64,000 nt of DNA, taken from Macrosoma leucophasiata (taxonomy: Eukaryota > Arthropoda > Insecta > Lepidoptera > Hedylidae). Positions within the stretch are counted from its first letter, which is position 1. Every line of letters starts with the position of its first letter. This document shows, piece by piece, positions 46,200 through 56,293 of this stretch. Where the stretch lies: assembly GCA_036365455.1 (NCBI GenBank), contig JAWQUS010000011.1, forward strand, positions 7,026,001-7,090,000. The letters run 5' to 3'. The notes below the pieces were generated by a model. That model ran no database searches and was not told where the DNA came from. It worked only from the letters and a program-made list of their open reading frames with translations. The translations under genes were made by a program, and so were the position numbers.

Positions 46200-46510
46200 A
46201 AACGTAACTTCACGCCTGTAATCCCCGAAGGGGTAGGCAGAGGTAAATGCATGCATTCAAAGCATACATGCAAACACCCAGGATTCGCCGGTTACGTTTT
46301 TGGCCCATGTAACAGGTGGCGAGCCTGTTGACATCTCCGGGCACATAACCAAACTTCGAGGTACTGGGAAATTTCCAGAAAATGGAAAAATCCAAATAGA
46401 ACCATAGATAAAGGACCTTACACCATTATCTTTGATAAACCCCTACCCGGGAATCGAACCCAGGACCTCAGCGTAGTAGTAGTGGCCTGCTACCACTAGG
46501 CTCCCGAGGC
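46200..46510 (-). mobile_element. tRNA-derived SINE (family B) with 12-bp target-site duplication
   Basis: Flanked by AGTCGGTTACGT at 46188-46199 and 46511-46522. On the minus strand it begins GCCTCGGGAGCCTAGTGGTA, has the B box GGTTCGATTCCCGGG, and ends GGCGTGAAGTTACGTTT. The exact target duplication defines both ends. Confidence 0.9.
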
Positions 46511-46869
46511 AGTCGGTTACGTGAATTTCTAAAAATGACTTAGGTATTAATAATCGTATAATAATATTAATAATAAATAGTATATAATTTGATACGTGTA
46601 TATTAATCAATATTATATTGGATACCTATCTCACTATTTATATCACTTCAACATTTTAATTAAGATATGCTGGATTAAAAAGTATCATATTTCAAAACGG
46701 GTCGGAAATATGACTTATTTTTAACTCAAGGTGTGCATTTATTACTATCAGACATTTTGTGAGGGATGCATCAAATAATATTAAAATACTGTATCTCTCA
46801 TATTAATGCCAGTACATACGGCCAACACACATTTAATCTACCTAAAACAAACTAAACAATATCAAATAA

Positions 46870-47205
46870 ATAATAAATAATAATAATAATGGCAACCCAT
46901 TATACGTCCCGGGAGGCGTGGAGCTTACTTCACCACGCTGCTCCGATGCGGATTGTTGGAGATATGGGTTGGTGGCCAACCCGCTGTCGGATGTTTTCAA
47001 ACCGCCCATAAGGCCTCCGACAAGGTTTAACGACTGCTATCTATTGATTGCAACCGGGATCGACGGCTTAACGTGCCCTCCGAAGCACGGCAAGGCGCAT
47101 TTTAATTTGCCACTAGCGGTCACCCATCACACACCTGACCGCGCCCGTAATTCTTGAACGAGTAGATCGCTTATGATCTACACCAGCCGCGGCGCCATGC
47201 GCGGT
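46870..47205 (-). mobile_element. Retroelement related to the nested element at 14118
   Basis: AATAATAATAATGGCAACCC at the left, then GGCGTGGAGCTTACTTCACC, CCGCTGTCGGATGTTTTC and ATCTACACCAGCCGCGGCGC. It lacks a short piece (CACTGCTGGGCACGAGTCTC) present in the 14118 copy. Confidence 0.75.
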
Positions 47206-47257
47206 TCAACATCATCAACGTATCTATCTGCAAATAAACGTTTGATCACAAAGTTTT

Positions 47258-47543
47258 ACTGGTGGTAGAGCTCCAGTGACGGAGCTCGCGGGCGTAGGCA
47301 CCACCACATTACCTAATATACTTGCCGCTAAATGGTAGTGTTCAGCACTATCGTGTTCCGGTCAGGTGGTAATGTACGGCCTTGTAATTGCCGGCACAGA
47401 GGCATAACACCTTAGGCCTCAGGGGTGGTAACGCATCTGCATTTTGACCTTGGTCTTTGTTTGGGTGTCTATAGGCTGCAGTCATCACTTAACATCAATG
47501 TCAACTGCATGCATGTTTACCACTTCCATTACATAAAAAAAAA
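47258..47543 (+). mobile_element. SINE-like family A, reference full-length copy
   Basis: About 286 bp, from ACTGGTGGTAGAGCTCCAGT to CCATTACATAAAAAAAAA. The order of conserved blocks is: a 5' hairpin (GAGCTCC...GGAGCTC), CACCACATTACCTAATATAC, GCCGCTAAATGGTAGTGTTC, GGTCAGGTGGTAATGTACGG, GGCACAGAGGCATAACACCT, TCTGCATTTTGACCTTGGTC, CATCACTTAACATCAATGTC and an A tail. I see no good pol III B box and no coding capacity. More than 20 copies or fragments lie in this window, in both orientations, with variable 5' truncation and A tails, so it behaves as a LINE-mobilised retroposon. Confidence 0.9.
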
Positions 47544-47788
47544 GTAAAAGTCCCTGAAGTTAGACTAAATGATAAATGGCATCATTGAATACTCGAAGTT
47601 ATTTTGACCCACAAATATTTGTCTCAATTAATACTTCTGATTAATGACCCAACTTTCGAAGCCGATTCGCTTAAATCGATTTGATAGGTTCTTATGGGGC
47701 TCGTTTAATTTTAATTATAACTTTTTGTTTTTGCATAAATTTAATTTTATCTATAGGTAAGCGATTAGTGATTGATGTTGAATTATTG

Positions 47789-47854
47789 CCATTAGACTGG
47801 TGGTAGACATTTTACTGATGGTAACGAGTAAAATGTCTACCACCAGTCTAATGG
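47789..47854. repeat. Perfect hairpin, 28-bp arms
   Basis: Arms 47789-47816 (starting CCATTAGACTGGTGGTAGAC) and 47827-47854 are exact inverse complements, with a 10-nt loop GATGGTAACG. The arm contains the 5' start of the SINE-like family (ACTGGTGGTAGA). Confidence 0.97.
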
Positions 47855-48003
47855 TCAAGTTCCAATGTAAGCACATCGAACATCGCACAACGAAAGCGTA
47901 GGCAAATCTATTCTGTGGTAGGCACCATCGCATTACCTAGTTCTAAGTGTCGCTAAATGGTAGAGTTCAGCACTCTCGTGTTCTGGTTACATGGTAATGT
48001 ATG
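47799..48003 (+). mobile_element. SINE-like family A, 5' half only, with hairpin start
   Basis: After the hairpin, GTTCCAATGTAAGCACATCG, GGCACCATCGCATTACCTAG, GCTAAATGGTAGAGTTCAGC and GTTACATGGTAATGTATG follow the family order, then similarity stops. The 124-codon ORF beginning at 47991 overlaps this end and is AT-driven. Confidence 0.7.
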
Positions 48004-48493
48004 TCCTCTTAATAACTATTTATTTATACGTTACTCGAAAACTTTTTGACGATTCGACCATATCGATTAATAATATTTTTAAATTAATTTACTTAGGTAC
48101 TAATCACCAGTTTACGAAAAAAAAAATGGATAAGTACTACAAATTACACATTTGGTCGTTTGTATTTATTTTACGTGTAAATCTATCCATATTTAATTTC
48201 AGTAATAAATCAGTAGGAATCTATCGAATAAAAAACATTATAATATTCGTCTTCGTATTTATTTCAACGATACCTATGACAAAACGACTTAACGAGTGTG
48301 TCCAAAATAAATATAATTTTAAAAAAGTTAAAAGCAATATAATGTGCCAAAACTTATTTCGGTAAATACTTCAGTACCACATTAAACTCATTGCTTTTTA
48401 AATTATGAATATAATTTAATTTTGTAGTTTAAATATTCATAAAATCACTGAACGGTGGTAAAATATATTGAAATTTTCCTTAATTACCAATTA

Positions 48494-48538
48494 TGGAAAA
48501 TTTCCCTATTAATTACTCATTAAATAGGGAAATTTTAA
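48494..48538. repeat. Imperfect AT-rich hairpin
   Basis: AAAATTTCCCTATTA and TAAATAGGGAAATTTT are near-perfect inverse complements, with a loop of about 12 nt. Confidence 0.7.
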
Positions 48539-48603
48539 CGTGGTTATGTCTCCATTAAATTTGTAAAATGTATTTATTTTCACGTGCTTGGTAAATGGTT
48601 GTG

Positions 48604-48899
48604 TTTTTTTTTTTTTTTTTAATGTAATAAAAGTGGCAAACAAGCATGCAGTTCACATTGATGTTAAGTGATGACTGCAGCCTATAGACACCCACACAAT
48701 GACCAGACGTCAAAATGCAGATGCGCTGCCACTCCTGAGGCATTAGGTGTTATGCCTCTGTGCCGGAAATTACAGAGCCGTACATTACCACCTGACCGGA
48801 ACACGATAGTGCTGAACACTACCATTTAGCGGCAAGTATATTAGGTAATGCGGTGGTGCCTACGCCCTCGAGCTCCGTCACTGGAGCTCTACCACCAGT
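48604..48899 (-). mobile_element. SINE-like family A, full length
   Basis: Starts with a long T run on the plus strand and ends GAGCTCTACCACCAGT. A further plus-strand fragment of the family follows immediately. Confidence 0.9.
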
Positions 48900-49005
48900 G
48901 TGTTGTGTTCAGCCCTATCGTGTTCCGGTTAGATGGTAATGACTATCAAACTATCACAGCGTCATAGCAACTTAAGTCTCAGGGGTGGCAAGTATAACAA
49001 CGCTC
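48900..49005 (+). mobile_element. SINE-like family A, fragment
   Basis: GTTCAGCCCTATCGTGTTCC, GGTTAGATGGTAATGACTAT and CTTAAGTCTCAGGGGTGGCA. It abuts the 5' end of the preceding reverse copy head to head. Confidence 0.65.
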
Positions 49006-49039
49006 TGCACGACTTTTACATAGAAGACATTAGAAGTTT

Positions 49040-49392
49040 AATATGGCATTTCTAAAATACGGTTCTGCATAGGATAGTCGTATAAGTACCTACAACCTAC
49101 AAACGTAGGTTGTAGGTACTTATACGACTGCGCGTTTAAATACATAATTAGCTATTTTTTGCACAGTTATATGTGGCTCTGTCACGTGTTAGCAATCCTA
49201 GCAGCCTGTGTGCTTTTATCCCCGATGGCCATACGTCATGAATCGTGTACAAAGAAGCATTACTGTAAAGTAGATTTTTTTAGCTACCCAAATGTGTTTA
49301 TGATCCAAAATTAACCAAAAGTTATATCCAAAAGCCCTGCCCAAAGTCCCAAAGTCACTATTCCACGCAAACAAAGTTGCGGGCACAGCTAG
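49040..49392 (+). mobile_element. Helitron 3' portion with CTAG|T end
   Basis: AATCCTAGCAGCCTGTGTGC, GATGGCCATACGTC, ATGATCCAAAATTAACC and AAACAAAGTTGCGGGCACAG lead to CTAG at 49389-49392, followed by T. Sister of 43540-43809. A 52-bp perfect hairpin (49077-49128) interrupts the shared sequence. Confidence 0.75.
49077..49128. repeat. Perfect hairpin, 24-bp arms
   Basis: Arms 49077-49100 (starting GTCGTATAAGTACCTACAAC) and 49105-49128 are exact inverse complements with loop AAAC. The sister Helitron piece at about 43560-43590 has no such palindrome at the equivalent point. Confidence 0.97.
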
Positions 49393-50149
49393 TTGAAAAT
49401 AAAATGCGACAATTTATTTTAACATAGCAGCCTTACAATACCTTCCATTCATTGTAACCTATGAATTGTTAATAATCATTTCTAAATTCGAAGCAATAAT
49501 TCACGGCAGCGTTTGCGTACCGTAATAAACCTAGTTTAATACATCCTCCCACGACCATTCAGGGAGTGGTGGATAAATCAAATGGGCTCAAATAGTTAAG
49601 TAGACCCTTACCTGATGTTTGATTATTTAATACAGAATTAGTGGAATTGGACAAAAGATCCATTGGACGGAATCATTCAGAATTTGGTTACTATTTGTAG
49701 TTTATTATTGCGTTGTAATTTGTCGTTCATCACATTCACATTTCATTTTATCTTTATTAATTTGTTAAAATCAATAAACACATAATTTATTTAGTCTCTG
49801 GCAGATGCCAATATTATGTTATGATCATAGAATTTATACCTCTATGGTTATGACTGTCAATTTTACTTCAAACCACGACAAGAACCCGAGACAAAAACAG
49901 CGTTTAACGCTTCTCAAATCCGATTCCTATCTGATTCCATTTAGTTCCAATAATTAACACGCAACATTGAAATGATTTGGCGCTAGTGTTTTATTATTAC
50001 ATCAAAATTCCAAAACCATCAGTCGAAAAAAAAAAAAAACGTAGGTACTAGACCTACCGCCAGCTGATTGAATTGATTATCTATCTTAAATTAATCTAGT
50101 TATAGATCTAATGAGTAAAATTATTATTAAATAATATTAACAAAAACAC
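49393..50149. other. Low-copy AT-rich DNA
   Basis: No gene or recognised repeat. A 14-A run lies near 50026-50039. Confidence 0.5.
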
Positions 50150-50690
50150 GGATAAATTTAGACTAAAGGCTCGACGAAGGAATGTCGATAAAATTTGAAA
50201 AAACACGTTATCATGACGTCGAGAGAGACACGTAGGAATGAATTACGATACAAAAACATTTATGCCACATATGAATTGAAATCAATTCGGGCCGGCAAAA
50301 GCTTAACGTTATTGATGAATTCCAAAATATACATTTCCCCACACAACGCTCACCGCAAATCTTTTCCGATCCCGAACTGTACGTGGTTTTCATTGAATAA
50401 AGTCAATCACGTAACAAAGGCGTGTTATCTGTCCAATCTAATTGAAGAACGGTATCAAGGGTGCTCAATGGAGGGTACGACTAATTTTCTACCTTTCACT
50501 TTTGTATTCGATCTTTTTTTACTAGCGTAGCAATATTTCATTTACGATGTTTTTTTTTTAATCTATTCATGATTTTTATGCATAGTAACCTTTAATGGGT
50601 GGCAAGATATTGCAAATATATCTCATCAAGCACGACAAATCATCGAGATTTTAAACTAATAATTTTATTTCAGTAAAAGACATGATGCGC
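50150..50690. repeat. Tandem unit R1 (about 0.54 kb)
   Basis: First of three direct units sharing TTCCGATCCCGAACTGTACG, GGTTTTCATTGAATAAAGTC, AACAAAGGCGTGTTATCTGT and TATTCGATCTTTTTTTAC. A 111-codon ORF (50195-50530) contains RKSFPIPN and NKVNHVTKACYLSNLIE. The matching ORF in R2 differs by missense changes without silent ones in the shared core, so there is no sign of coding constraint. The unit ends near a TTTTATTTCAG, which resembles a splice acceptor. Confidence 0.8.
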
Positions 50691-51600
50691 AATTTAAAAA
50701 AAAAATAACACGTAGTCACTGTAATCATGACCAGGGAGATACTTGGATGGGCTGCATGAATGAATTACGAAACAAAAATATTTATCCCGCATTCCTACAA
50801 ATTAAAATCAATTCCGGGCCGGCAAAAGGTTAACGATATTGATGAATTCCAAAATATACATTTCCGACACAACGCTCACCGCAAATCTTTTCCGATCCCG
50901 AACCGTACGAGGTTTTCATTGAATAAAGTCAATCACGTAACAAAGGCGTGTTATCTGTCCAATCTAATTGAAGGACGGTATCAAGGGTGCTCAATGGAGG
51001 GTAAGACTAATTTTCTCCCTTTCACTGTTATATTCGATCTTTTTTTACTTGCTAAGCGTTATATATATCACTAGCTGTTGCCCGCGGATTCGCCCGCGTG
51101 GATGTTGTTTAAAAAGTAGCCTATGTTCTTTCTCAAAGTCAACTCTATCTCTGTACCAAATTTCGTTAAAATCGGTTCAGTCGTTTGGACGTGAAAAGGT
51201 AACACAGACAGACGGACAGACAGACAGACAGAGTAACTTTCACATTTATAAAATTAGTAGAGATTTAGGATAAAATTTCTGTAGTCTATTTAATATTGTT
51301 ATGCATAGTAACCTTTACCCCATCAGCTAAAGAGAACAACATGACAATTGATTTCATATTGTTCGTGGCCGATATCGGCCAACTGCGGTTCAAGAGATTA
51401 TTGGGTGGTTTTATGTTCACTGTTTAACCAGCGATTGCAAAAAAATCTCATCAAATAAGACAGTTTATCAAGATTTTAAAACCAACAATTTTTTTTTTCA
51501 GACTAAGGCTTGTAGATTTAAGGTTCTTTAAATAAAAACACCTTTGCAAATCGGCCCATTGAAAACCTCCTCCTTTTTGAAGTCGGTTAAAAATAACACG
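50691..51600. repeat. Tandem unit R2, with insertions
   Basis: Second unit. Its core (50720-51060) closely resembles R1. It is then interrupted by a 193-bp Helitron at 51071 and continues with TTATGCATAGTAACCTTTAC, shared with R1. Extra sequence ending in TTTTTGAAGTCGGTTAAAAA lies near 51535-51592. Confidence 0.75.
51071..51263 (-). mobile_element. Non-autonomous Helitron, 193 bp, clean ends
   Basis: On the minus strand: A|TCTCTACTAATTTTATAAAT at the 5' end, and CCGCGGGCAACAGCTAG|T at the 3' end, with a CGCGG...CCGCG hairpin just upstream. A short (GTCT)n tract is internal. Same group as 13425-13615. Confidence 0.88.
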
Positions 51601-51905
51601 TGCTGTACTGATGACGTGAGAGATACTTGGATAGGATGGATGAATGAATTGCGAAACAAAAATATTCATGCCACATACAAATGAAATCAATTCCGGGCCG
51701 GCAAAAGTTTAACGATATGGATGAATTCCAAAATATACATTTACGTTCAACGCAAATCTTTTCCGTTCCTGAAATGTATGTGGTTTTCATTCAATAAAGT
51801 CAATCACGAAACAAAGGCGTGTTATCTGTCCTATCTAATTGAAGGATGGTATCAAGGGTGCTCAATGGATGATACGACTAATATTCTACCTTTCACTTTT
51901 GTTAA

Positions 51906-52447
51906 CCGAGTTCAAAAAACGAGAAGGTACTCAATTCGGCCGGTATATATATTTTTTTTATGTATGTACGCGAATTTCGCCTAGATTTCTGGACCGATTT
52001 ACGTAATTCTGTTTTTGTTTGATGCGGAATAGTTTCGAATTGGTCCCATAAAAATTTGATTCCGATAGGCCCATCAGTTTTTATTTTATGAGCATTTTTT
52101 TACTTACTTTCACCTCAGACTAAAGGAATAAGAATAGACGGCGAGTTGTCACAAAGTGCGTTGAATCCACTGACGTCCTAGATAGTCCTAATGCACATGA
52201 CAACAAGATGACAACAAGTGACAATGACACATTTACTCATCGACGACACAGCACAGCTTATTTACTCCTTCGTGGATAAAATTTTTTCATTGATTTCGTA
52301 TAGTTGTGTAATAATTTTGTATCGACACTCCTAAACAATTTAAATTAGATATCTAATTGTCACGAAGCTAAAAGAGTCAGATTATACAAATTAACAGATG
52401 TGAACATTAATCTAATTGGCAATGCAGCAATAAACTAAAAAGTATTA
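51906..52447. repeat. AACCGACTTCAAAAA-type repeat
   Basis: AACCGAGTTCAAAAAACGAG followed by CTCAATTCGGCCGG, TATGTATGTACGCGAATTTC and GATTTCTGGACCGATTTACG is a familiar lepidopteran repeat start. An inverted related end lies at 51560-51592. Sequence after about 52110 is unassigned. Confidence 0.55.
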
Positions 52448-52912
52448 AATAAATATAACTACGTTAAGAAAAACCGACTTTAAAACTGAAAAGTAAAAAA
52501 AATATAAATATTTAATTGTAATTATGTACTACCTATTATTTATATGTGCTATATACTAATAGGTTTGAAGTCGGTGCCAAGTCAAAATCACTAAAGTAGG
52601 CATTTCATGGTATTAAAACGTAACTTCACGTCTGTAATCCCCGAAGGGCTAGGCAGAGGTAAATGCATGAATTCAAGCATACATGCAAACACCCACGATT
52701 CGCCGGTTACGTTTTGTTCAGTGTTTTAATTTGCTCATATTCATATTTAAGTAATTAAAATATAACTATTTGTTTAAGGCTTGCACCGACTTCAAACCTA
52801 TTAGTATATAGCACATATAAATAATAGGTAGTACATAATTACAATGAAATCTTTATTATTTTTTACTTTTCAGTTTTGAAGTCGGTTTTTCTTAACGTAG
52901 TTATATTTATAT
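52448..52912. mobile_element. Foldback element with 130-bp arms carrying a SINE end
   Basis: Left arm 52448-52577 and right arm 52783-52912 are inverse complements with few mismatches (AACTACGTTAAGAAAAACCG, TACTACCTATTATTTATATG and AGGTTTGAAGTCGGTGC in both). The about 205-bp centre contains the 3' end of the tRNA-derived SINE at 52618-52718. No transposase is present. Confidence 0.8.
52618..52718 (-). mobile_element. tRNA-derived SINE (family B), 3' end only
   Basis: CGTAACTTCACGTCTGTAAT...ACACCCACGATTCGCCGGTT matches the last about 100 bp of the family. The tRNA-like head is missing. Confidence 0.8.
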
Positions 52913-52945
52913 TTGATCTTTTTTACTTGCAAAGCGTTATAACAT

Positions 52946-53860
52946 TTAGGAAGGTACATACTTTTATTTTTTCTTTTCATTAATTTCTTGTTTACTGGCT
53001 AACACCATGAATTTCGTACCGCCATCGAAGATTTTTACATATTGGTAACAATTTCATAAAATAAAACTCATACTTTATTGGCAGTTCTAAGCGTATTTTG
53101 CTGAAAGTAAAGTCGTAGTGCGGTCTACGTATGAATCTTACCCTCAGTCTCGTGTGCGTAAAAGTGCGTAAATAAACAAGTAGGAACCACACCAAATTCA
53201 GATTTTAGTTTGTTTTAGTGTCAAAAATACAGTTTTCAATACAGTGTGCCCACAAATAACTTAAGTTCCTACTATTCTTTAACTACTGCTACAATTTATT
53301 ACACTTAATTCTCTACACTTACGAAGAAAACAACCCAGTAAATTGTTAAGGAAAAGCACTTCGACAGCACTATTGCATTTAATACGAACTGGGCACACTT
53401 GAGTACCTTCTCATTAAATTCGATATTGCTCGAATTTAATCGTTTTGTACGTTCAATACCTATACTCGTAGGTACTGTATTAGTGCAATATTCATTTTGA
53501 GTGCTTCGTCATTTTTAAAATATACTATACGAATTAAATAGACTTATTTAACAATATATTAAACTGTCATTTATTACCTATTATTTTATTAAATCATGCT
53601 TTGCTTTTTTAATTTAGTTAATTCTAATTATGTTTATTGTTTGTTTTTAAATTAATTATTTACTTTTTCTTTAACTACCACTTTCATACTATACTTTTAT
53701 TCCCTCTGTTCTCCAAATTACCTAGGTAGGTAATTTCTAGACGTATTATCGAAAAATGTATGGGCACGTTATACGAAAACCAAATTGCGTATAAATATGG
53801 AAATTGAATTATTTGCACAAGTTAATCTCGCGTGTGTTGCTGAACTTCCAAACAGCATTA
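52946..53860. other. Low-copy AT-rich DNA
   Basis: No supported gene or repeat. Confidence 0.5.
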
Positions 53861-54050
53861 TCTAATATATAAAATTCTCGTGTCACAGTTTTCGTTGTCA
53901 TACTCCTCCGAAACGGCTGGACAGATTCTCATTAAATTTTGTGAGCATATTGGGTAGGTCTGAGAATCGGCCAACATCTATTTTTCATAACAGTTTTTGA
54001 CATTTTTTGTTTATTTTCTAGGGCGATACGAAGTTAGCCGGGACAGCTAG
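53861..54050 (+). mobile_element. Non-autonomous Helitron, 190 bp, clean ends
   Basis: A|TCTAATATATAAAATTCTCG at the 5' end and GCCGGGACAGCTAG|T at the 3' end. Internal CTCCGAAACGGCTGGACAGA is typical of a second short Helitron group, different from the TCTATACTAAT group. Confidence 0.88.
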
Positions 54051-54175
54051 TTACATGTATAAAAATGAAATGACGTTTGTTAATCTCTTTAACACTCAAG
54101 AACTACTGGACTGATTTGGATAATTTAAATTTTGAAATAGATATTTGTAGATTTACAAGAAAGGTTTTGTAAACC

Positions 54176-54345
54176 TTCCTTGGTCATTACGAGAAGAGTT
54201 ATCTCGAGTGCCTCGAGTGGTGATCGCGTACCAGAAGACGTAAGCAGGCTTCCCACTAGGTGGACTGACGATCTGGTCTGGACTGGACTGGTGAAAATCG
54301 CGGGCAATCCGCTGGATGAGGGTGGGATCCAGGAGCGTTAGTTAT
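54176..54345 (+). pseudogene. LINE C-terminal fragment, frameshifted
   Basis: Translation in shifting frames gives RRKQ, TRWTDDLV, then VKIAGNPLDEGGIQER and a stop. TRWTDDLVKIAG is characteristic of the carboxy end of RTE-like LINE ORFs. One extra base near 54250 breaks the frame. Confidence 0.7.
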
Positions 54346-55183
54346 GGTCAATTAGAAATAATAATGACGATTTCCATACTTGATCGGAAAATCTTTGAAT
54401 TGCATGAAATAAAAGTCAGCGATTGGACATAATGCCAATCGTTTCCTTTTATTATTAAAAATATTTGATTATTGTTCAAAAGATTAGAAATAGTGATTTT
54501 TTAGGCAAATTACATTTTATTCAAACTTACTATATTGCCTATTGGGAAAATCAAGAATGACATTACAAATTCACATTTTAACGATCGCTCGCCAGTATTT
54601 TGTAGCTTGGTCAATGTTTTAATGAGCGAAACGAACGGTAGTGTAAAAATTCTGCTATATTTATTTTTTCAAGTTTATGCATTTTCAGAATCAAAAAAAC
54701 TAGAAATGTTATTTTATTTAAATTTAAATAACATTCTTCTGAATATCTAAACTCATTATGAGTTTAAGCTTAGTCAGTTCGGATCGATTTAAATCAGTGT
54801 GATAACTGACACAAGATAAAGTAAAATTAAATACCACAAAGGCGTTATTGTATTAGAGAGGATTTTGAAAGTCGACTTGTACGAGACATCTGACACTGTG
54901 TAATCTTACCCAGGAAACCATGCAATATAAGTTTTAAAAGCTGAACAACAAATATCAAATATCCTCGACGCCTCAAGAGAGTTTAACCCTCGTAAGGCGT
55001 CGGCAACAATTTTGTGACTCCAGTGTGATACTGATTGTTGTGTTGTCTGAGCAATATCTGACCTAAATCTATTGAGTCGAAACTTAGCCGGAGAAATGTT
55101 TAGATAACGTACCTGTATTTCGAACTAGGATCATTCTATGGAACAACATTATTTTTAATGAAGATGATCCACATTTTTACAGA
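54346..55183. other. Low-copy AT-rich DNA
   Basis: No recognised feature. The ORF at 54535-54750 appears random. Confidence 0.5.
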
Positions 55184-55452
55184 TTTTTTTTATTGAGTGG
55201 TAAACAAGCATACAGTTCACGTTCACATACAGTGCATGATGTTAAGTGATGTTTGCAGCCTACAAAGATCAAGGTCAAAATGCAGATGCGTTACCACTCC
55301 TAAGACCTAAGGTGTTATTCCTCTGTCCCGGAAATTACAGGGCCGTACGTTACCACCTGACCGGAACACGATAGTGCTCAACACGACATGTATATTAGGT
55401 AATGCGGTGGTGCTAACGCCCGCGAGCTCCGTCACTGGAGCTCTACCGCCTG
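55184..55452 (-). mobile_element. SINE-like family A with internal deletion
   Basis: Reverse copy from a T-rich tail to GAGCTCTACCGCC. The stretch CTACCATTTAGCGGC is missing, leaving CTCAACACGACATGTATATT. Confidence 0.85.
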
Positions 55453-55987
55453 TAAAACTTCTTCAAAAAAGCATCAAGGTTCTCAATTCTAGATTTAACT
55501 AATTTAATGTTATTTTTCTCAAGTCTAATAACTCCATTCCTTATGTTTGCTGACTCAATTTCTTGTACCGAGACCTGGGTTACATAAAAGCAGTCCATAT
55601 TCAGAATCGAGACAATTGCTTCGAGTTCATTGTATATCAATGGTTAATTTCAGGTTTGTTCATCGCTTTGACTAAATGTACGTAGGCAGTAATTAATGTT
55701 TGTCTGTGTAATACATAGGTTCAGTTATTGTCTGATTAACGTAGGTGGACTGTTATAATGTACTTTGCTTTGTACTTTTATTGTATTTATTTAACAGTAG
55801 GTGTAACGTCGTACAGAGTTGTTGATTCTTGTCACTGTGATCTAATATTTGATATACTCCGAAATTTTATCCAAATACATTAATCCAAATAGATACTTAT
55901 GGAAGGTAGAAGATGTATTTCGTCGTTCATGTAATAATTACTCATTTTATCATGAAACAGGATTATTATTAGTTTTGAAATATAACT

Positions 55988-56293
55988 GCCTCGGTAGCCT
56001 AGTGGTAGCAGGCCACTACTACTACGCTGAGGTCCTGGCTTCGATTCCCGGGTAGGGGGTTATCAGAGATAATGGTGAAAAAGCCCTTATCTCTGGTTCT
56101 ATTTGGATTTTTCCATTTTCTGGAAATTTCCCAGTACCTGAAAGTTTGGTAATGTGCCCGGAGATGTCAACAGGCTCGCCACCTGTTACATGGGCCAAAA
56201 CTTAACCGGCGAATCGTGGGTGTTTGCATGTATGCTTGAATGCATGCATTTACCTCTGCCTACCCCTTCGGGGATTACAGGCGTGAAGTTACG
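55988..56293 (+). mobile_element. tRNA-derived SINE (family B), near full length
   Basis: Starts GCCTCGGTAGCCTAGTGGTA (A box region) with GGCTTCGATTCCCGGGTAGG as the B box region, then CTGGTTCTATTTGGATTTTT, GTGCCCGGAGATGTCAACAG, CCTACCCCTTCGGGGATTAC and GGCGTGAAGTTACG, followed by partial repeats of TTACGTTACG. The ORF in it is incidental. Confidence 0.88.

Larger units (their letters stand above)
51601..52945. repeat. Tandem unit R3, split by a composite insertion
   Basis: Third unit, starting ATAACACGTGCTGTACTGAT. The core runs to CCTTTCACTTTTGTT (51905), then foreign DNA beginning AACCGAGTTCAAAAAACG intervenes. The unit's end, GATCTTTTTTACTTGCAAAG, reappears at about 52916-52935. Confidence 0.7.

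Noticed and set aside
47991..48365. 124-codon ORF
   Set aside because: I/K/N/F composition expected from AT-rich DNA, beginning inside a SINE-like fragment. No motif is recognised.
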